Source: Pseudonocardia humida (GTDB lineage Bacteria; Actinomycetota; Actinomycetes; Mycobacteriales; Pseudonocardiaceae). From it: a stretch of DNA of 64,000 bases. The position numbers and the translations under genes are program-made. Within the stretch, counting starts at the first letter, position 1, and each line of letters begins with the position of its first letter. The stretch covers positions 1-64,000 of the forward strand of contig NZ_JAGSOV010000045.1 of the NCBI RefSeq assembly GCF_023898865.1, given 5' to 3'. Below the pieces are notes generated by a model. It saw nothing but the letters and a program-made list of their open reading frames with translations. It did not search any database and was not told where the DNA came from. Of this stretch, positions 48,422-57,789 are shown one piece after another.

Positions 48422-50343
48422 AGATGACGCGCACCCGACCCGTCGCCCGACTGCGCCCGCTCGGCCTCGACGAGGTCGCGATCACCGGTGGATTCTGGGG
48501 CCACCGCCAGCACGTCAACGCCACCGCCACCCTGGCGCACATCGAGGGCTGGCTCGAGCGCGAGGGCTGGCTGGGCAACTTCGACCTGGCCGCCGCGGGC
48601 CGGCTGCCCGAGGGCAGGCGCGGGCGCGAGTTCTCCGACTCCGAGGTCTACAAGCTGCTGGAGGCGATGGCCTGGGAGATCGGCCGGGCCGGCGACCCGG
48701 GCCTGGACGACCGGTTCCGCGCGATCGTCGCCCGGGTCGCCGCGGCCCAGGAGCCCGACGGCTACCTGGGCACCGTGTTCGGCCGGCCCGGGCAGGCCCC
48801 CAGGTGGTCCGCCCTGGAGTGGGGCCACGAGCTCTACTGCCTCGGGCACCTGTTCCAGGCCGCGGCGGCCCGGGCCACCACCCGCCCGGACGCCGACGAC
48901 GGCCTGCTCGGCGCAGCCCGCCGGGCCGCCGACCTGGTCTGCGAGGTGTTCGGGCCGGACGGGCGTGCCGCGGTGTGCGGGCACGCCGAGATCGAGCCGG
49001 CCATGGTCGCGCTGGCCAGGGTGACCGGCGAGCGGCGCTACCTCGACCAGGCGGCGCTGTTCGTCGACCGGCGCGGCCACGGGCTGCTCCCGGACATCGA
49101 GTTCGGCCGCGCCTACTACCAGGACGACGTGCCGGTGCGGGAGGCCACGGTGCTGCGCGGGCACGCCGTGCGCGCGGGCTACCTGTCGGCCGGGGCCGTC
49201 GACGTGGCCGTCGAGCGCGGCGACGACGAGCTGCTGGCCGCGCTGGCGCGGCAGTGGGAGAACACCGTCGCCCGGCGCACCTACCTGACCGGCGGCCAGG
49301 GCTCCCACCACCAGGACGAGGCCTTCGGCCAGGACTGGGCGCTGCCCCCGGACCGGGCCTACTCCGAGACCTGCGCCGGCGTCGGCTCGATCATGTTCAG
49401 CTGGCGGCTGCTGCTGGCGACCGGCCGCCCGCAGCACGCCGACCTGGTCGAGCGCACCCTGTTCAACGTGGTGGCGACCTCCCCGTCGGAGGCCGGGACG
49501 GCGTTCTTCTACACCAACACCCTGCACCAGCGGGTGCCCGGGACGCCCGCCCGCGACGACGAGGTCTCGCCGCGCGCCGCGTCGTCGCTGCGGGCGCCGT
49601 GGTTCGCGGTGTCGTGCTGCCCGCCCAACGTCGCCCGCACGCTCGCCGGGCTGGCCGGCTACGTCGCCACGGCCGACGACGACGGCGTCCAGCTGCACCT
49701 GTACGCCCCGGCCACGGTCCGCACCACCCTGCCCGACGGGCGCCGGGTCGCCTTCGACGTGGAGACCGGGTACCCGCGGTCGGGCACCGTCGCGGTCCGC
49801 GTCCGGGACGGCGCCGCCGACCCCTGGACGCTCACCCTGCGCGTCCCGGCGTGGGCCGAGGGCGCCCGCCTGCGGGTGCTGCCCGCCGACGGCCCCCCGA
49901 CCGAGGAGGACGTGGAGCCCGGTACGGCGACCGTGCGGCGCGCCTTCGCCGACGGCGACGTCGTCGAGCTGCACCTCCCGGTCACCCCCCGCTTCACCGC
50001 CGCCGACCCCCGCATCGACGCCGTGCGCGGCTGCCTGGCCGTGGAACGCGGACCGGAGGTGCTCTGCCTGGAGTCGGTCGACCTGGCCGCGGCCACCGGC
50101 GGCCGCCTCGACGACGTCGTCGACGTCGGCGTCGACCCGACCGTCCCGCCCCGGGAGGTCGACGGCGCCGTCGTCGTGCGGCTGCGCCCGGCGGTCGCGC
50201 CGGACGGGTCCTGGCCCTACGGCCCGCCACCGGGGCGCGACGGCACCGGCGACGGCGTGGACGTGCCCCTGGTCGCCTACCACGACTGGGCCGAGCGGGG
50301 GCCCTCGACGATGCGGGTGTGGATGCCGGTGGTGCGGGGGTGA
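48418..50343 (+). CDS. GH127 beta-L-arabinofuranosidase
   Basis: 641 aa. Zinc/catalytic residues known from Bifidobacterium HypBA1 are present: E317 and C319 in YSETCAGVGS and the pair C400-C401 in VSCCPPNVART, with the nucleophile among the cysteines. Also TGGQGSHHQDEAFG and GHAVRAGYLSAG. No signal peptide, so it acts inside the cell on imported glycosides, releasing L-arabinose. Last gene of the ABC operon, ATGA-coupled to permease 2. Confidence 0.92.
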   Translation: MKMTRTRPVARLRPLGLDEVAITGGFWGHRQHVNATATLAHIEGWLEREGWLGNFDLAAAGRLPEGRRGREFSDSEVYKLLEAMAWEIGRAGDPGLDDRFRAIVARVAAAQEPDGYLGTVFGRPGQAPRWSALEWGHELYCLGHLFQAAAARATTRPDADDGLLGAARRAADLVCEVFGPDGRAAVCGHAEIEPAMVALARVTGERRYLDQAALFVDRRGHGLLPDIEFGRAYYQDDVPVREATVLRGHAVRAGYLSAGAVDVAVERGDDELLAALARQWENTVARRTYLTGGQGSHHQDEAFGQDWALPPDRAYSETCAGVGSIMFSWRLLLATGRPQHADLVERTLFNVVATSPSEAGTAFFYTNTLHQRVPGTPARDDEVSPRAASSLRAPWFAVSCCPPNVARTLAGLAGYVATADDDGVQLHLYAPATVRTTLPDGRRVAFDVETGYPRSGTVAVRVRDGAADPWTLTLRVPAWAEGARLRVLPADGPPTEEDVEPGTATVRRAFADGDVVELHLPVTPRFTAADPRIDAVRGCLAVERGPEVLCLESVDLAAATGGRLDDVVDVGVDPTVPPREVDGAVVVRLRPAVAPDGSWPYGPPPGRDGTGDGVDVPLVAYHDWAERGPSTMRVWMPVVRG

Positions 50344-50454
50344 CCCACCGCCCACGCCGCGCGGACCCCGGCTCGTTATCCTCCGCCCGACGTCCGGTCG
50401 CGCTCCCCGCTCGGCCGCATCGGACACCACCGCCGTCCCGCTGAGGAGCCCGCC

Positions 50455-51300
50455 GTGCCCGCTGCCCGCGCCGTCGTCACCGGTGTCCAGTCACTGGCCA
50501 GGAACAAGGTCGTCCGCGGGCTCGCCGCGACGGCCGTCCCGGTCGTCATCGGGGCGGCGAGGGAGCGGCTGCCGGTCGCCTACCGCAGCCGCCACCCGAT
50601 CGTCGCCGTCACCGGCCTCGCCGGCAGCGGCAAGACCGTGCTGGTGCACCAGGCGTGCTCGCGCAAGGCGGACTACACGCCGCTGGAGTTCGAGTCGCCG
50701 ACGGTGGAGAAGCGGTCCTGGCGGTCCGGGCTGTCCGGGATGCGCTTCCGGATCATCCCCGGCGGCGACGTCGCGGCCCGCCGCACCGGCTTCGAGCAGC
50801 TCTTCCACAGCGAGCCGGTGGACGGCGTCGTGCACGTCGTCGCCGACGGGCTGGCCACGGCGCGTCCCGGCTCGCCCGAGGCCCGCGACGAGTCGATGGG
50901 CCTGGACGCCTACCGCGCCCTGCAGCGCGAGCGCGAGGTCGAGGACTTCCGCCAGACCGCCACCCACATCGCGTCGCTGGTCGGCGAGTCGCGCAAGCCG
51001 ATCTGGCTGCTCATCGCGGTCACCAAGACCGACCTGCTGCACCCGCACGTCGCCGCGGACATCGTCGAGAACTACTACTCCCTGCACGGCCACTCGCCGT
51101 TCGCCGACGTCCTGCGCGACCTGCGCCGCCGGGTCGGCGACGCCGGGCTGACCACGGCCGTGATGCCGGTGTACGCGCTCGCCGAGGACTTCGAGTTCGG
51201 CGGCCACCGCCTCGCGACCCGCGGCACCCCGGCGGACCGCGACGCGAAGCTGGACGCCTTCCGCCACCGGGTCCGCCACCTGGCCGGCCAGGTTTCCTGA
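50455..51300 (+). CDS. P-loop GTPase-like protein
   Basis: 281 aa from GTG 50455 (GAGGAG upstream). Walker A GLAGSGKTVLVHQACS (~54-65), a Walker-B-like VDGVVHVVADGL and a GTPase specificity motif LIAVTKTDLLHPH (TKTD), so a translocation-factor-class GTPase is likely. The N-terminal LARNKVVRGLAATAVPVVIGAARE is amphipathic and may touch membrane. No named family was recognised. Followed by a long hairpin; apparently monocistronic and unrelated to the flanking pentose genes. Confidence 0.7.
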   Translation: MPAARAVVTGVQSLARNKVVRGLAATAVPVVIGAARERLPVAYRSRHPIVAVTGLAGSGKTVLVHQACSRKADYTPLEFESPTVEKRSWRSGLSGMRFRIIPGGDVAARRTGFEQLFHSEPVDGVVHVVADGLATARPGSPEARDESMGLDAYRALQREREVEDFRQTATHIASLVGESRKPIWLLIAVTKTDLLHPHVAADIVENYYSLHGHSPFADVLRDLRRRVGDAGLTTAVMPVYALAEDFEFGGHRLATRGTPADRDAKLDAFRHRVRHLAGQVS

Positions 51301-51311
51301 CCCCCGGGGAC

Positions 51312-51378
51312 CCCGTCGAGAACGAAGCTGTCGTCGTTTTGGACCGGTCCAAACGACAACAGCTTCGTTCTCGACGGG
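51312..51378. terminator. GTCGAGAACGA hairpin after the GTPase-like gene
   Basis: CCCGTCGAGAACGAAGCTGT pairs with 51359-51378; inner arms (GTCGTTTTGGACC / GGTCCAAACGAC) extend it almost without a break, centred on GGACCGGTCC. Same arm and loop motif as 40064-40128. Confidence 0.75.
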
Positions 51379-51463
51379 TGGGGCGGCGGGTGGTTCAGCG
51401 CGCCCCGGGCCGGGTCTTCCGGCGCCGGTGACACGCACGGGTGGATCGCGAGAGGATCTGGCG

Positions 51464-52660
51464 GTGACCGCGACGTGGCCGCCCGTGGCCGAGACGACCC
51501 TGCCCGTCGACGCCGCGGACGCGGCCCTGGTCGGGCGGGTGTGGCGGGCCGACGTCGGGGGTCCGGCCGTGGTGGCCGTGCGCCCCGACGGCCTCTACGA
51601 CGTCACGTCGGCGTTCCCGACGGTGCGCGACCTCGCCGAGACCGACGACCCGGCGGCGCGGCTGCGGGCCGCGCCCGGCGAGCGGATCGCCGACCTGGCC
51701 GCCGTACTGGCCGCCACCCCTGCAGAGCACCGCGACCCCGCCGTTCCGCACCTGCTCGCGCCGGTCGACCTGCAGGTCGTCAAGGCCGCCGGGGTCACCT
51801 TCGTGACCTCGATGCTGGAGCGGGTGATCGAGGAGCGGGTGCGCGGCGACGCCGGAGCGGCCGCGCAGGCCCGCGCGGAGATCCACCAGCTGGTCGGCGG
51901 CGACCTGCGGGCCCTGCGCCCCGGCTCCGAGCAGGCCGCCGCGCTGCGCGAGGTGCTCGTCGCCGAGGGCCGGTGGAGCCAGTACCTGGAGGTCGGCCTC
52001 GGCCCGGACGCCGAGATCTTCACCAAGGCGCCCGTGCTGGCCGCCGTGGGCACGGCCACCGACGCCGGCGTGCACCGCTCGTCCACCTGGAACAACCCCG
52101 AGCCCGAGGTCGCGCTGCTGGTCTCGGCGGACGGCCGGATCGTCGGGGCGACGCTGGGCAACGACGTCAACCTGCGCGACGTCGAGGGCCGCTCCGCGCT
52201 GCTGCTGCCCAAGGCCAAGGACAACAACGCCTCGGCCGCGCTGGGCCCGTTCGTGCGGCTGTTCGACGGCGCCGATGGCGGTGGGGGCTTCGGCCTCGAC
52301 GACGTCCGCTCGGCGACCGTCGCGCTCACCGTCGACGGCCCGGAGGGCTTCCACCTCGACGGCACGTCGTCGATGTCGGAGATCAGCCGCGACCCGACCG
52401 ACCTGGTGGCCCAGCTGGTCGGGCCGCACCACCGCTACCCCGACGGCGCCGTGCTCTACCTGGGCACGATGTTCGCCCCGACGGCCGACCGGCACGCCCC
52501 CGGCCAGGGCTTCACCCACGAGTCCGGCGACCTGGTCACCGTCTCCTCGCCGCGGCTGGGCACGCTGACCAACCGCATCCGCCCGTCCGACGAGTGCGAG
52601 CCCTGGACGTTCGGCGTCGCCGACCTGATGCGCAACCTCGCCGCCCGGAAGCTCCTGTGA
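51464..52660 (+). CDS. FAH-family 2-keto-3-deoxy-pentonate dehydratase candidate
   Basis: 398 aa. Fumarylacetoacetate-hydrolase fold with metal ligands in NNPEPEVALLVSADG (ExE) and GNDVNLRDVEGRS, and KAKDNNASAALGPFV. Size and the ALDH neighbour match KdaD-type 2-dehydro-3-deoxy-arabinonate dehydratases, which give 2,5-dioxopentanoate in non-phosphorylative pentose oxidation. A general FAH hydrolase remains possible. GTG 51464 is preferred (GAGAGGA upstream); GTG 51428 is in frame. The aldehyde dehydrogenase acting on the expected product follows. Confidence 0.78.
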   Translation: MTATWPPVAETTLPVDAADAALVGRVWRADVGGPAVVAVRPDGLYDVTSAFPTVRDLAETDDPAARLRAAPGERIADLAAVLAATPAEHRDPAVPHLLAPVDLQVVKAAGVTFVTSMLERVIEERVRGDAGAAAQARAEIHQLVGGDLRALRPGSEQAAALREVLVAEGRWSQYLEVGLGPDAEIFTKAPVLAAVGTATDAGVHRSSTWNNPEPEVALLVSADGRIVGATLGNDVNLRDVEGRSALLLPKAKDNNASAALGPFVRLFDGADGGGGFGLDDVRSATVALTVDGPEGFHLDGTSSMSEISRDPTDLVAQLVGPHHRYPDGAVLYLGTMFAPTADRHAPGQGFTHESGDLVTVSSPRLGTLTNRIRPSDECEPWTFGVADLMRNLAARKLL

Positions 52661-52805
52661 CGACGCCGATCGCCCGCCGCTACCGCAAGCGCTCGGCCAC
52701 CCGCTCGGTGACCGCCCGGTCGAGCACCCCGCCCGCGACGTCGGCTTCGACCTCGTGGTGCGGGACAGCACCGGATCACCCGCCCACCCGAACCCGGAGG
52801 AATCC

Positions 52806-54311
52806 GTGACCGCAGCCGTCGTCTCCACCGACCCCCGCACCGGCGAGTCCGTGCCGGTCGCCCCGCCCACCACCGACGCCGAGGTCGAGCAGACCACCCG
52901 GGCCGCCGCCGACGCCGCCGCGGGCCTGGAGGCCCTCGGCCGGTCCGGCCGGGCCGAGTTGCTGCGCGCCGCCGCGGCCCGGCTCGAGGCCAACGGCTCC
53001 GAGATCGTGGCCACCGCCGACCTGGAGACCGCGATCGGTCCCGACCGGCTCAAGGGCGAGCTCGCCCGCACCACCTACCAGCTGCGGATGTTCGCCGAAG
53101 TGGCGGAGGAGGGCTCCTACCTGGAGGCCACGATCGACCACGCGGGCGACACCCCGATGGGCCCGGGACCCGATCTGCGCCGCATGCTCGTCCCGCTCGG
53201 GCCGGTCGCGGTGTTCGGGGCCAGCAACTTCCCGCTCGCCTTCTCGGTGCCCGGCGGCGACACCGCCTCCGCGCTGGCCGCGGGCTGCCCGGTCGTGGCC
53301 AAGGCCCACGAGTCGCACCCGGCGACGTCGCTGCTGGCGCACCGGGCGCTGCGCGAGGCCGCCGAGCAGGTGGGGGCGCCGGAGGGCACCGTCGGCATCG
53401 TGCTGGGTCGCGAGGCGGGCGCCCGGCTGGTCGCCGACCCGCGGATCACCGCGGTCGGGTTCACCGGCTCGCTGAGCGGCGCGCGGGCCCTGCAGCGGAT
53501 CATCGACGACCGCCCCGACCCGATCCCGTTCTACGGCGAGCTGTCGTCGATCAACCCGCTGGTGGTCACCGAGGCGGCCGCCGCCGCCCGGGGCGCGGCG
53601 ATCGCCGAGGGCCTTGTCGGCTCGTTCACGATGGCCGCCGGGCAGCTGTGCACCAAGCCCGGGCTGGCGTTCGTGCCCGTCGGCGCCGCGGGCGACGCGC
53701 TGGTGGCCCGGATGGCCGAACTCGTCGCGGACGCCCCGGCCAAGCCCCTGCTCAACGCCCGCATCCACGAGTCCTACGCCGAGATCGGCGGGCGCCTCGC
53801 CGGGCTGGACGGCGTCGAGGTCGCCGGTCGCGGCGCCACCGACGGCACCGGTTTCGCCGCGGGCGCCGCGCTGCTCACCGTGGCCGCCGCCGACCTGCGC
53901 CCCGAGGTGGCGCAGGAGTGCTTCGGCCCCATCGCGATCGCCGTGCGCTACGACGGCACCGACGACCTGCTGCACGCCCTGCGCGCGCTGCCGAGCTCGC
54001 TCGCCGCGGCCGTGCACGCCGAGGAGAGCGACGACCTCGACGCGCTGCTCGCCGTGCTGCGCACCCGGGCCGGGCGCGTCCTGTTCGACGGCTACCCCAC
54101 CGGGGTGCTGGTGGCGTGGGCGCAGACGCACGGCGGGCCCTGGCCGTCCACGAACACGGTGCACACGTCCGTCGGCCCGACCGCGATCCGCCGCTTCCTA
54201 CGCCCGTTGACCTGGCAGAACGCCCCCGAACGGGTGCTCCCGCCCGAGCTGCGCGACGCCGGGCCGGCCATCCCCCGCCGCATCGACGGCGTCCTGCGCC
54301 TCCCCCGATGA
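52806..54311 (+). CDS. 2,5-dioxovalerate (alpha-ketoglutaric semialdehyde) dehydrogenase
   Basis: 501 aa NADP-type aldehyde dehydrogenase. GPVAVFGASNFPLAFSVPGGDTASALAAGCPVVAKAHESHP is characteristic of the ketoglutaric-semialdehyde dehydrogenase branch; general-base Glu in YGELSSINPL and catalytic Cys in AAGQLCTKPGL. Start GTG 52806 with GGAGGA 5 nt upstream. Completes oxidation of pentose to 2-oxoglutarate with the preceding dehydratase. Stop overlaps or nearly meets the hydrolase gene. Confidence 0.92.
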   Translation: MTAAVVSTDPRTGESVPVAPPTTDAEVEQTTRAAADAAAGLEALGRSGRAELLRAAAARLEANGSEIVATADLETAIGPDRLKGELARTTYQLRMFAEVAEEGSYLEATIDHAGDTPMGPGPDLRRMLVPLGPVAVFGASNFPLAFSVPGGDTASALAAGCPVVAKAHESHPATSLLAHRALREAAEQVGAPEGTVGIVLGREAGARLVADPRITAVGFTGSLSGARALQRIIDDRPDPIPFYGELSSINPLVVTEAAAAARGAAIAEGLVGSFTMAAGQLCTKPGLAFVPVGAAGDALVARMAELVADAPAKPLLNARIHESYAEIGGRLAGLDGVEVAGRGATDGTGFAAGAALLTVAAADLRPEVAQECFGPIAIAVRYDGTDDLLHALRALPSSLAAAVHAEESDDLDALLAVLRTRAGRVLFDGYPTGVLVAWAQTHGGPWPSTNTVHTSVGPTAIRRFLRPLTWQNAPERVLPPELRDAGPAIPRRIDGVLRLPR

Positions 54312-54340
54312 GTCGGGCGTCCGCCGCCGGTCCAACCGGT

Positions 54341-55102
54341 ATGCAGACGATCCGATCCGCCGACGGCACCCGCATCGCCTACGACCGCGCCGGTGAGGGC
54401 CCACCGGTCGTGCTGGCCGTGGGCGCCTTCTGCGACCGGCACGTGGTCGACCCGCTCGCCGCGCTGCTGGCCCGGGAGCGCACGGTGCTCTGGTACGACC
54501 GCCGCGGTCGCGGCGACTCCGACCCCGCCGCGGCGGGTCCGGACGCCGTCGAGCGCGAGGTCGAGGACCTGGCCGCCGTCGTGGCGGCCGCCGGGCCGGG
54601 CACCGCGCTCTACGGGCACTCGTCCGGGGCGATCCTGGCGCTGGCCGCAGCCGCCCGCGGCGTCCCCGTCGACCGGGTGGTCGCCTACGAGCCCCCGTGG
54701 GCCGTCGACGACACCGCCTCCGATCCCGCGCTCGAACCCCGCGTCCGCGCCGCGCTGGCCGACGGGCGGCCCGACGACGCCGTGCGGCTGTTCATCGGCG
54801 GCTCGACCGCGCCGCTGGGCTTCGAGGACACCCCGGCCTGGGCCGGCATGCGGGCCTTGGCCCCGACCCTCCCCTTCGACTTCGCGCTGGCCGGCCCGGT
54901 CGGGTTGCCGGCCTGGCTGGCCGACGTCGCGGTCCCCGTCCTGGTCCTCGACGGCGGTGAGTCCGAGGCGTGGGCGCGCGACACCGTCGCCGCCGTCGCC
55001 CGCGCCGTCCCCGGCGCCCGGCACCGCACCCTCGCCGGCCAGGGCCACGGCGTGGACCACGACGCCGTGGCCCCGGTGATCGCCGAGTTCCTGGCCGGCT
55101 GA
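54341..55102 (+). CDS. Alpha/beta hydrolase
   Basis: 253 aa. QTIRSADGTRIAYDRAGEGPPVVLAVG opening, nucleophile elbow YGHSSGAIL (Ser), acid near VLDGGES and His in GQGHGVDHDAVAPV. Ester or lactone hydrolase of unknown substrate; a pentonolactonase role in the arabinose block is conceivable but unproven. An in-frame ATG at 54308 overlaps the ALDH stop (ATGA), so translation may start there; 54341 matches the family N-terminus. Confidence 0.85.
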   Translation: MQTIRSADGTRIAYDRAGEGPPVVLAVGAFCDRHVVDPLAALLARERTVLWYDRRGRGDSDPAAAGPDAVEREVEDLAAVVAAAGPGTALYGHSSGAILALAAAARGVPVDRVVAYEPPWAVDDTASDPALEPRVRAALADGRPDDAVRLFIGGSTAPLGFEDTPAWAGMRALAPTLPFDFALAGPVGLPAWLADVAVPVLVLDGGESEAWARDTVAAVARAVPGARHRTLAGQGHGVDHDAVAPVIAEFLAG

Positions 55103-55106
55103 GGGG

Positions 55107-56276
55107 TCAGGGCCGGAAGACCGGCCGGACGCAGCCGTCGACCTTCTCCTTGAAGATCCGGTAGCCCTCCGGGCCCTCGTCCAGGGGCATCGGGTGGGTG
55201 GCGAAGTGCCGGGTGGGCAGCTCACCGGCGGCGATCCGGTCGAGCAGGCCGGGGATGTAGCGCTGGCCGTGCATCTGGGCGCCGCGCACCGTCAGCCCCT
55301 TGTTGATGATCGCGCCGAGCGGGAACTTGTCGACGACCGCGGCGAACACCCCGAGGATGAACACCGAGCCGCCCTTGCGGCAGGCGTGGATCGCCTCGCG
55401 CACCGCGGTCGGGCGGTCGGTCTGCATCCCCAGCTGCTGCTTGGCCTGGTCGTAGACGAACCCGGGGCCGTCGGAGTGGGCCTCCATGCCGACCGCCTCG
55501 ATGCACACGTCGGGTCCGCGCCCGCCGGTCATCTCGCGCAGCGCCGCGCCGACGTCGGTCGTGGTGTAGTCGAGCGCCTCGACGCCCATGTGCTTCTCGG
55601 CCTGCTCGAGCCGGTAGCCGTAGCGGTCGACGACGACCACCCGCTCGGCGCCCAGCAGCGTGGCCGCCCGCGCCGCCACCTGGCCGACGGCCCCGGCACC
55701 CCACACGGCGACGACGTCGCCCGGCGACACACCACCCAGGTCGGCACCCATCCAGCCGGTCGGGCCGGCGTCGGAGGCGAACACCGCGGCCAGGTCGTCC
55801 ACCCCGTCGGGCACGACGAACGAGCCGAAGTCGGCGAACGGGACGCGCACGTACTCGGCGTGACTGCCGGCCAGCCCGCCCATGGCGTGGGAGTAGCCGA
55901 AGCAGGCGCCGGGCTCGTAGCCCCACAGTGCCTGGGTGTGCACCGGGTTGGTGTTGGTGTTGTCGCACAGCGACCACAGGTCGTGCGTGCAGTACCAGCA
56001 GCGCCCGCACCCGACGAAGGACGACACCACCACCCGCTCGCCGACCTTCCGCTTCCGCACCCCCTTCCCGACCTCGACGACCTCACCGATGAACTCGTGG
56101 CCCATCACGTCCCCGGCCTGCATGAACGGGATGTAGCCGCCGAGCAGGTGCAGGTCGGAGCCGCAGGCCGCGCTGGCGCGCACCTTCAGGACCACGTCCT
56201 GGTCGTTGCGGATCCCCGGGTCCGGCACGTCGCGGACGGCGAGCGAGTTCACGCCCTCCCAGCACAGCGCCCTCAC
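55107..56276 (-). CDS. Zinc-dependent alcohol/formaldehyde-type dehydrogenase
   Basis: 389 aa MDR dehydrogenase. Catalytic zinc C38 and H60-E61 (SAACGSDLHLL, MGHEFIGEVV); structural zinc C90, C93, C96, C104 in VGCGRCWYCTHDLWSLC; Rossmann AVWGAGAVGQVAARAA and VVVDRYGYRLEQA giving NAD preference. Layout fits the glutathione-independent FdhA-like branch used on many alcohols. Overlaps an upstream small gene by 4 bp. Confidence 0.9.
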   Translation of the reverse strand: MRALCWEGVNSLAVRDVPDPGIRNDQDVVLKVRASAACGSDLHLLGGYIPFMQAGDVMGHEFIGEVVEVGKGVRKRKVGERVVVSSFVGCGRCWYCTHDLWSLCDNTNTNPVHTQALWGYEPGACFGYSHAMGGLAGSHAEYVRVPFADFGSFVVPDGVDDLAAVFASDAGPTGWMGADLGGVSPGDVVAVWGAGAVGQVAARAATLLGAERVVVVDRYGYRLEQAEKHMGVEALDYTTTDVGAALREMTGGRGPDVCIEAVGMEAHSDGPGFVYDQAKQQLGMQTDRPTAVREAIHACRKGGSVFILGVFAAVVDKFPLGAIINKGLTVRGAQMHGQRYIPGLLDRIAAGELPTRHFATHPMPLDEGPEGYRIFKEKVDGCVRPVFRP

Positions 56277-56737
56277 AGCCGCCCCGCCTTCTGCGCGCGC
56301 TCGTCGAGCGCGGCGATCAGCCGGCCCCGCGGGCCGGGGTGAGTGGTCTCGACGGCGTCGGTGCGCAGCACCTCACCGGTCTCGACCAGCGACTTCGCCT
56401 CGCGCAGCGCCTGGCGCAGCGGGCCCATCCGGTCGCGGCCGGTCAGCCGCGCGGCGGTGCCCGACCCCTGCCCGTCGTCGCGCAGCCGGGCGTACACCTC
56501 GGTGCCCCGGTCGCCCGGCGCCGGCTGCATCCGCACCTCGACGGCGTCGCCCAGCGCGCGCAGCGGCTCGGGCAGCTCCCCGCCGGCCGCGATCCGGTCC
56601 GGCGGCGCCAGCACCGTCACCCCCAACCACGTCGGACCCGTCTTGCCCGGCCCTCCCGCCCGGCGGACCCGCCGGGCGGCGATCAGCGCACCGACCGCGC
56701 CGGCGGCCACCGCACCCAGCCGCACCACCCTCGCCAT
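56273..56737 (-). CDS. Single-pass protein of unknown function, partner of the dehydrogenase
   Basis: 154 aa. N-terminal membrane helix (VVRLGAVAAGAVGALIAARRV), then TWLGVTVLAPPDRIAAGGELPEPL and VEVRMQPAPGDRGTEVYARLRDDGQG, patterned like an SRPBCC/cyclase-type small fold, and a helical end (LRQALREAKSLVETGEVLRTD). ATGA overlap with the dehydrogenase gene suggests a two-gene operon. Function not assigned. Confidence 0.75.
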   Translation of the reverse strand: MARVVRLGAVAAGAVGALIAARRVRRAGGPGKTGPTWLGVTVLAPPDRIAAGGELPEPLRALGDAVEVRMQPAPGDRGTEVYARLRDDGQGSGTAARLTGRDRMGPLRQALREAKSLVETGEVLRTDAVETTHPGPRGRLIAALDERAQKAGRL

Positions 56738-56885
56738 GCGTCCTCCTGACCGTCGTCGTCGCGTGCCTCGACCGGAGCACTACCCGGTGACCACCGATGC
56801 ATCCCCGATGGATGGGTTGGACGCGGTATTGCGGGGAAGTGCTGCGGAGGACCGATGACGAGACGCGACGATCGAGAGGTTGACG

Positions 56886-57782
56886 GTGAGCCAGGACCAG
56901 TACACCCAGCAGGACCCGACCCAGCAGCACTCCCAGCCCGGCAGCGGCGACCAGACCGTCGAGTACCCCGGGCGCACCCGGGACCTGGACGTGCAGCCCG
57001 ACCACGGCGAGCACACCTACCGGGGCTCCGGCCGCCTGGAGGGCAAGAAGGCCGTCATCACCGGCGGCGACTCCGGCATCGGCCGGGCCGTGGCGATCGC
57101 CTTCGCCCGGGAGGGCGCCGACGTCCTGATCTCCTACCTCGAGAGCGAGGAGACCGACGCCAAGGAGACCGCGCGCTGGGTCACCGAGGCCGGCCGCAAG
57201 GCCGTCACCGTGCCCGGCGACATCCGCACCGAGGAGCAGTGCCGGGCGATCGTCGACCGGGCGGCGCAGGAGTTCGGGAAGATCGACGTCCTGGTCAGCA
57301 ACGCCGCCTACCAGATGTCGCAGGACGGCGGCATCGACGACATCACCACCGAGCAGTTCGACCGGGTCATGAAGACCAACATCTACGCCATGTTCTGGCT
57401 GGTCAAGGCGGCCCTGCCGCACATGGAGGCCGGCTCCTCGATCATCACGACGTCCTCGGTGCAGGCGTTCTCCCCGTCACCGCACCTGCTCGACTACGCC
57501 ACGTCCAAGGCCGCCATCGTCAACTTCACCAAGGGCCTCGGGCACAACCTGGTCGAGCGCGGCATCCGCGCCAACTCGGTGGCCCCCGGCCCCGTGTGGA
57601 CGCCGCTGATCCCGGCGACCATGGACGAGAAGAAGCTGGAGTCGTTCGGAGCCCAGTCCCCCATGGGCCGCGCCGCCCAACCCGCCGAGCTCGCCCCGTT
57701 CTACGTCTTCCTGGCGTCGCAGGAGTCGAGCTACATGACCTCGGAGGTGCTCGGCGTCACCGGCGGCTCGCCCATCACCTGA
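56886..57782 (+). CDS. SDR-family oxidoreductase (YghA/GsiB-like)
   Basis: 298 aa. Gln-rich N-terminal tail (~1-45), then KKAVITGGDSGIGRAVAIAFAREGADV (GxxxGxG), VSNAAYQMSQDGG, and catalytic Ser-Tyr-Lys in TTSSVQAF...LDYATSKAAIVNF. The extended tail and motifs match general-stress SDRs of the YghA group. GTG 56886 with GAGAGG upstream preferred to TTG 56880. Confidence 0.92.
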   Translation: MSQDQYTQQDPTQQHSQPGSGDQTVEYPGRTRDLDVQPDHGEHTYRGSGRLEGKKAVITGGDSGIGRAVAIAFAREGADVLISYLESEETDAKETARWVTEAGRKAVTVPGDIRTEEQCRAIVDRAAQEFGKIDVLVSNAAYQMSQDGGIDDITTEQFDRVMKTNIYAMFWLVKAALPHMEAGSSIITTSSVQAFSPSPHLLDYATSKAAIVNFTKGLGHNLVERGIRANSVAPGPVWTPLIPATMDEKKLESFGAQSPMGRAAQPAELAPFYVFLASQESSYMTSEVLGVTGGSPIT

Positions 57783-57789
57783 CGGGGGT

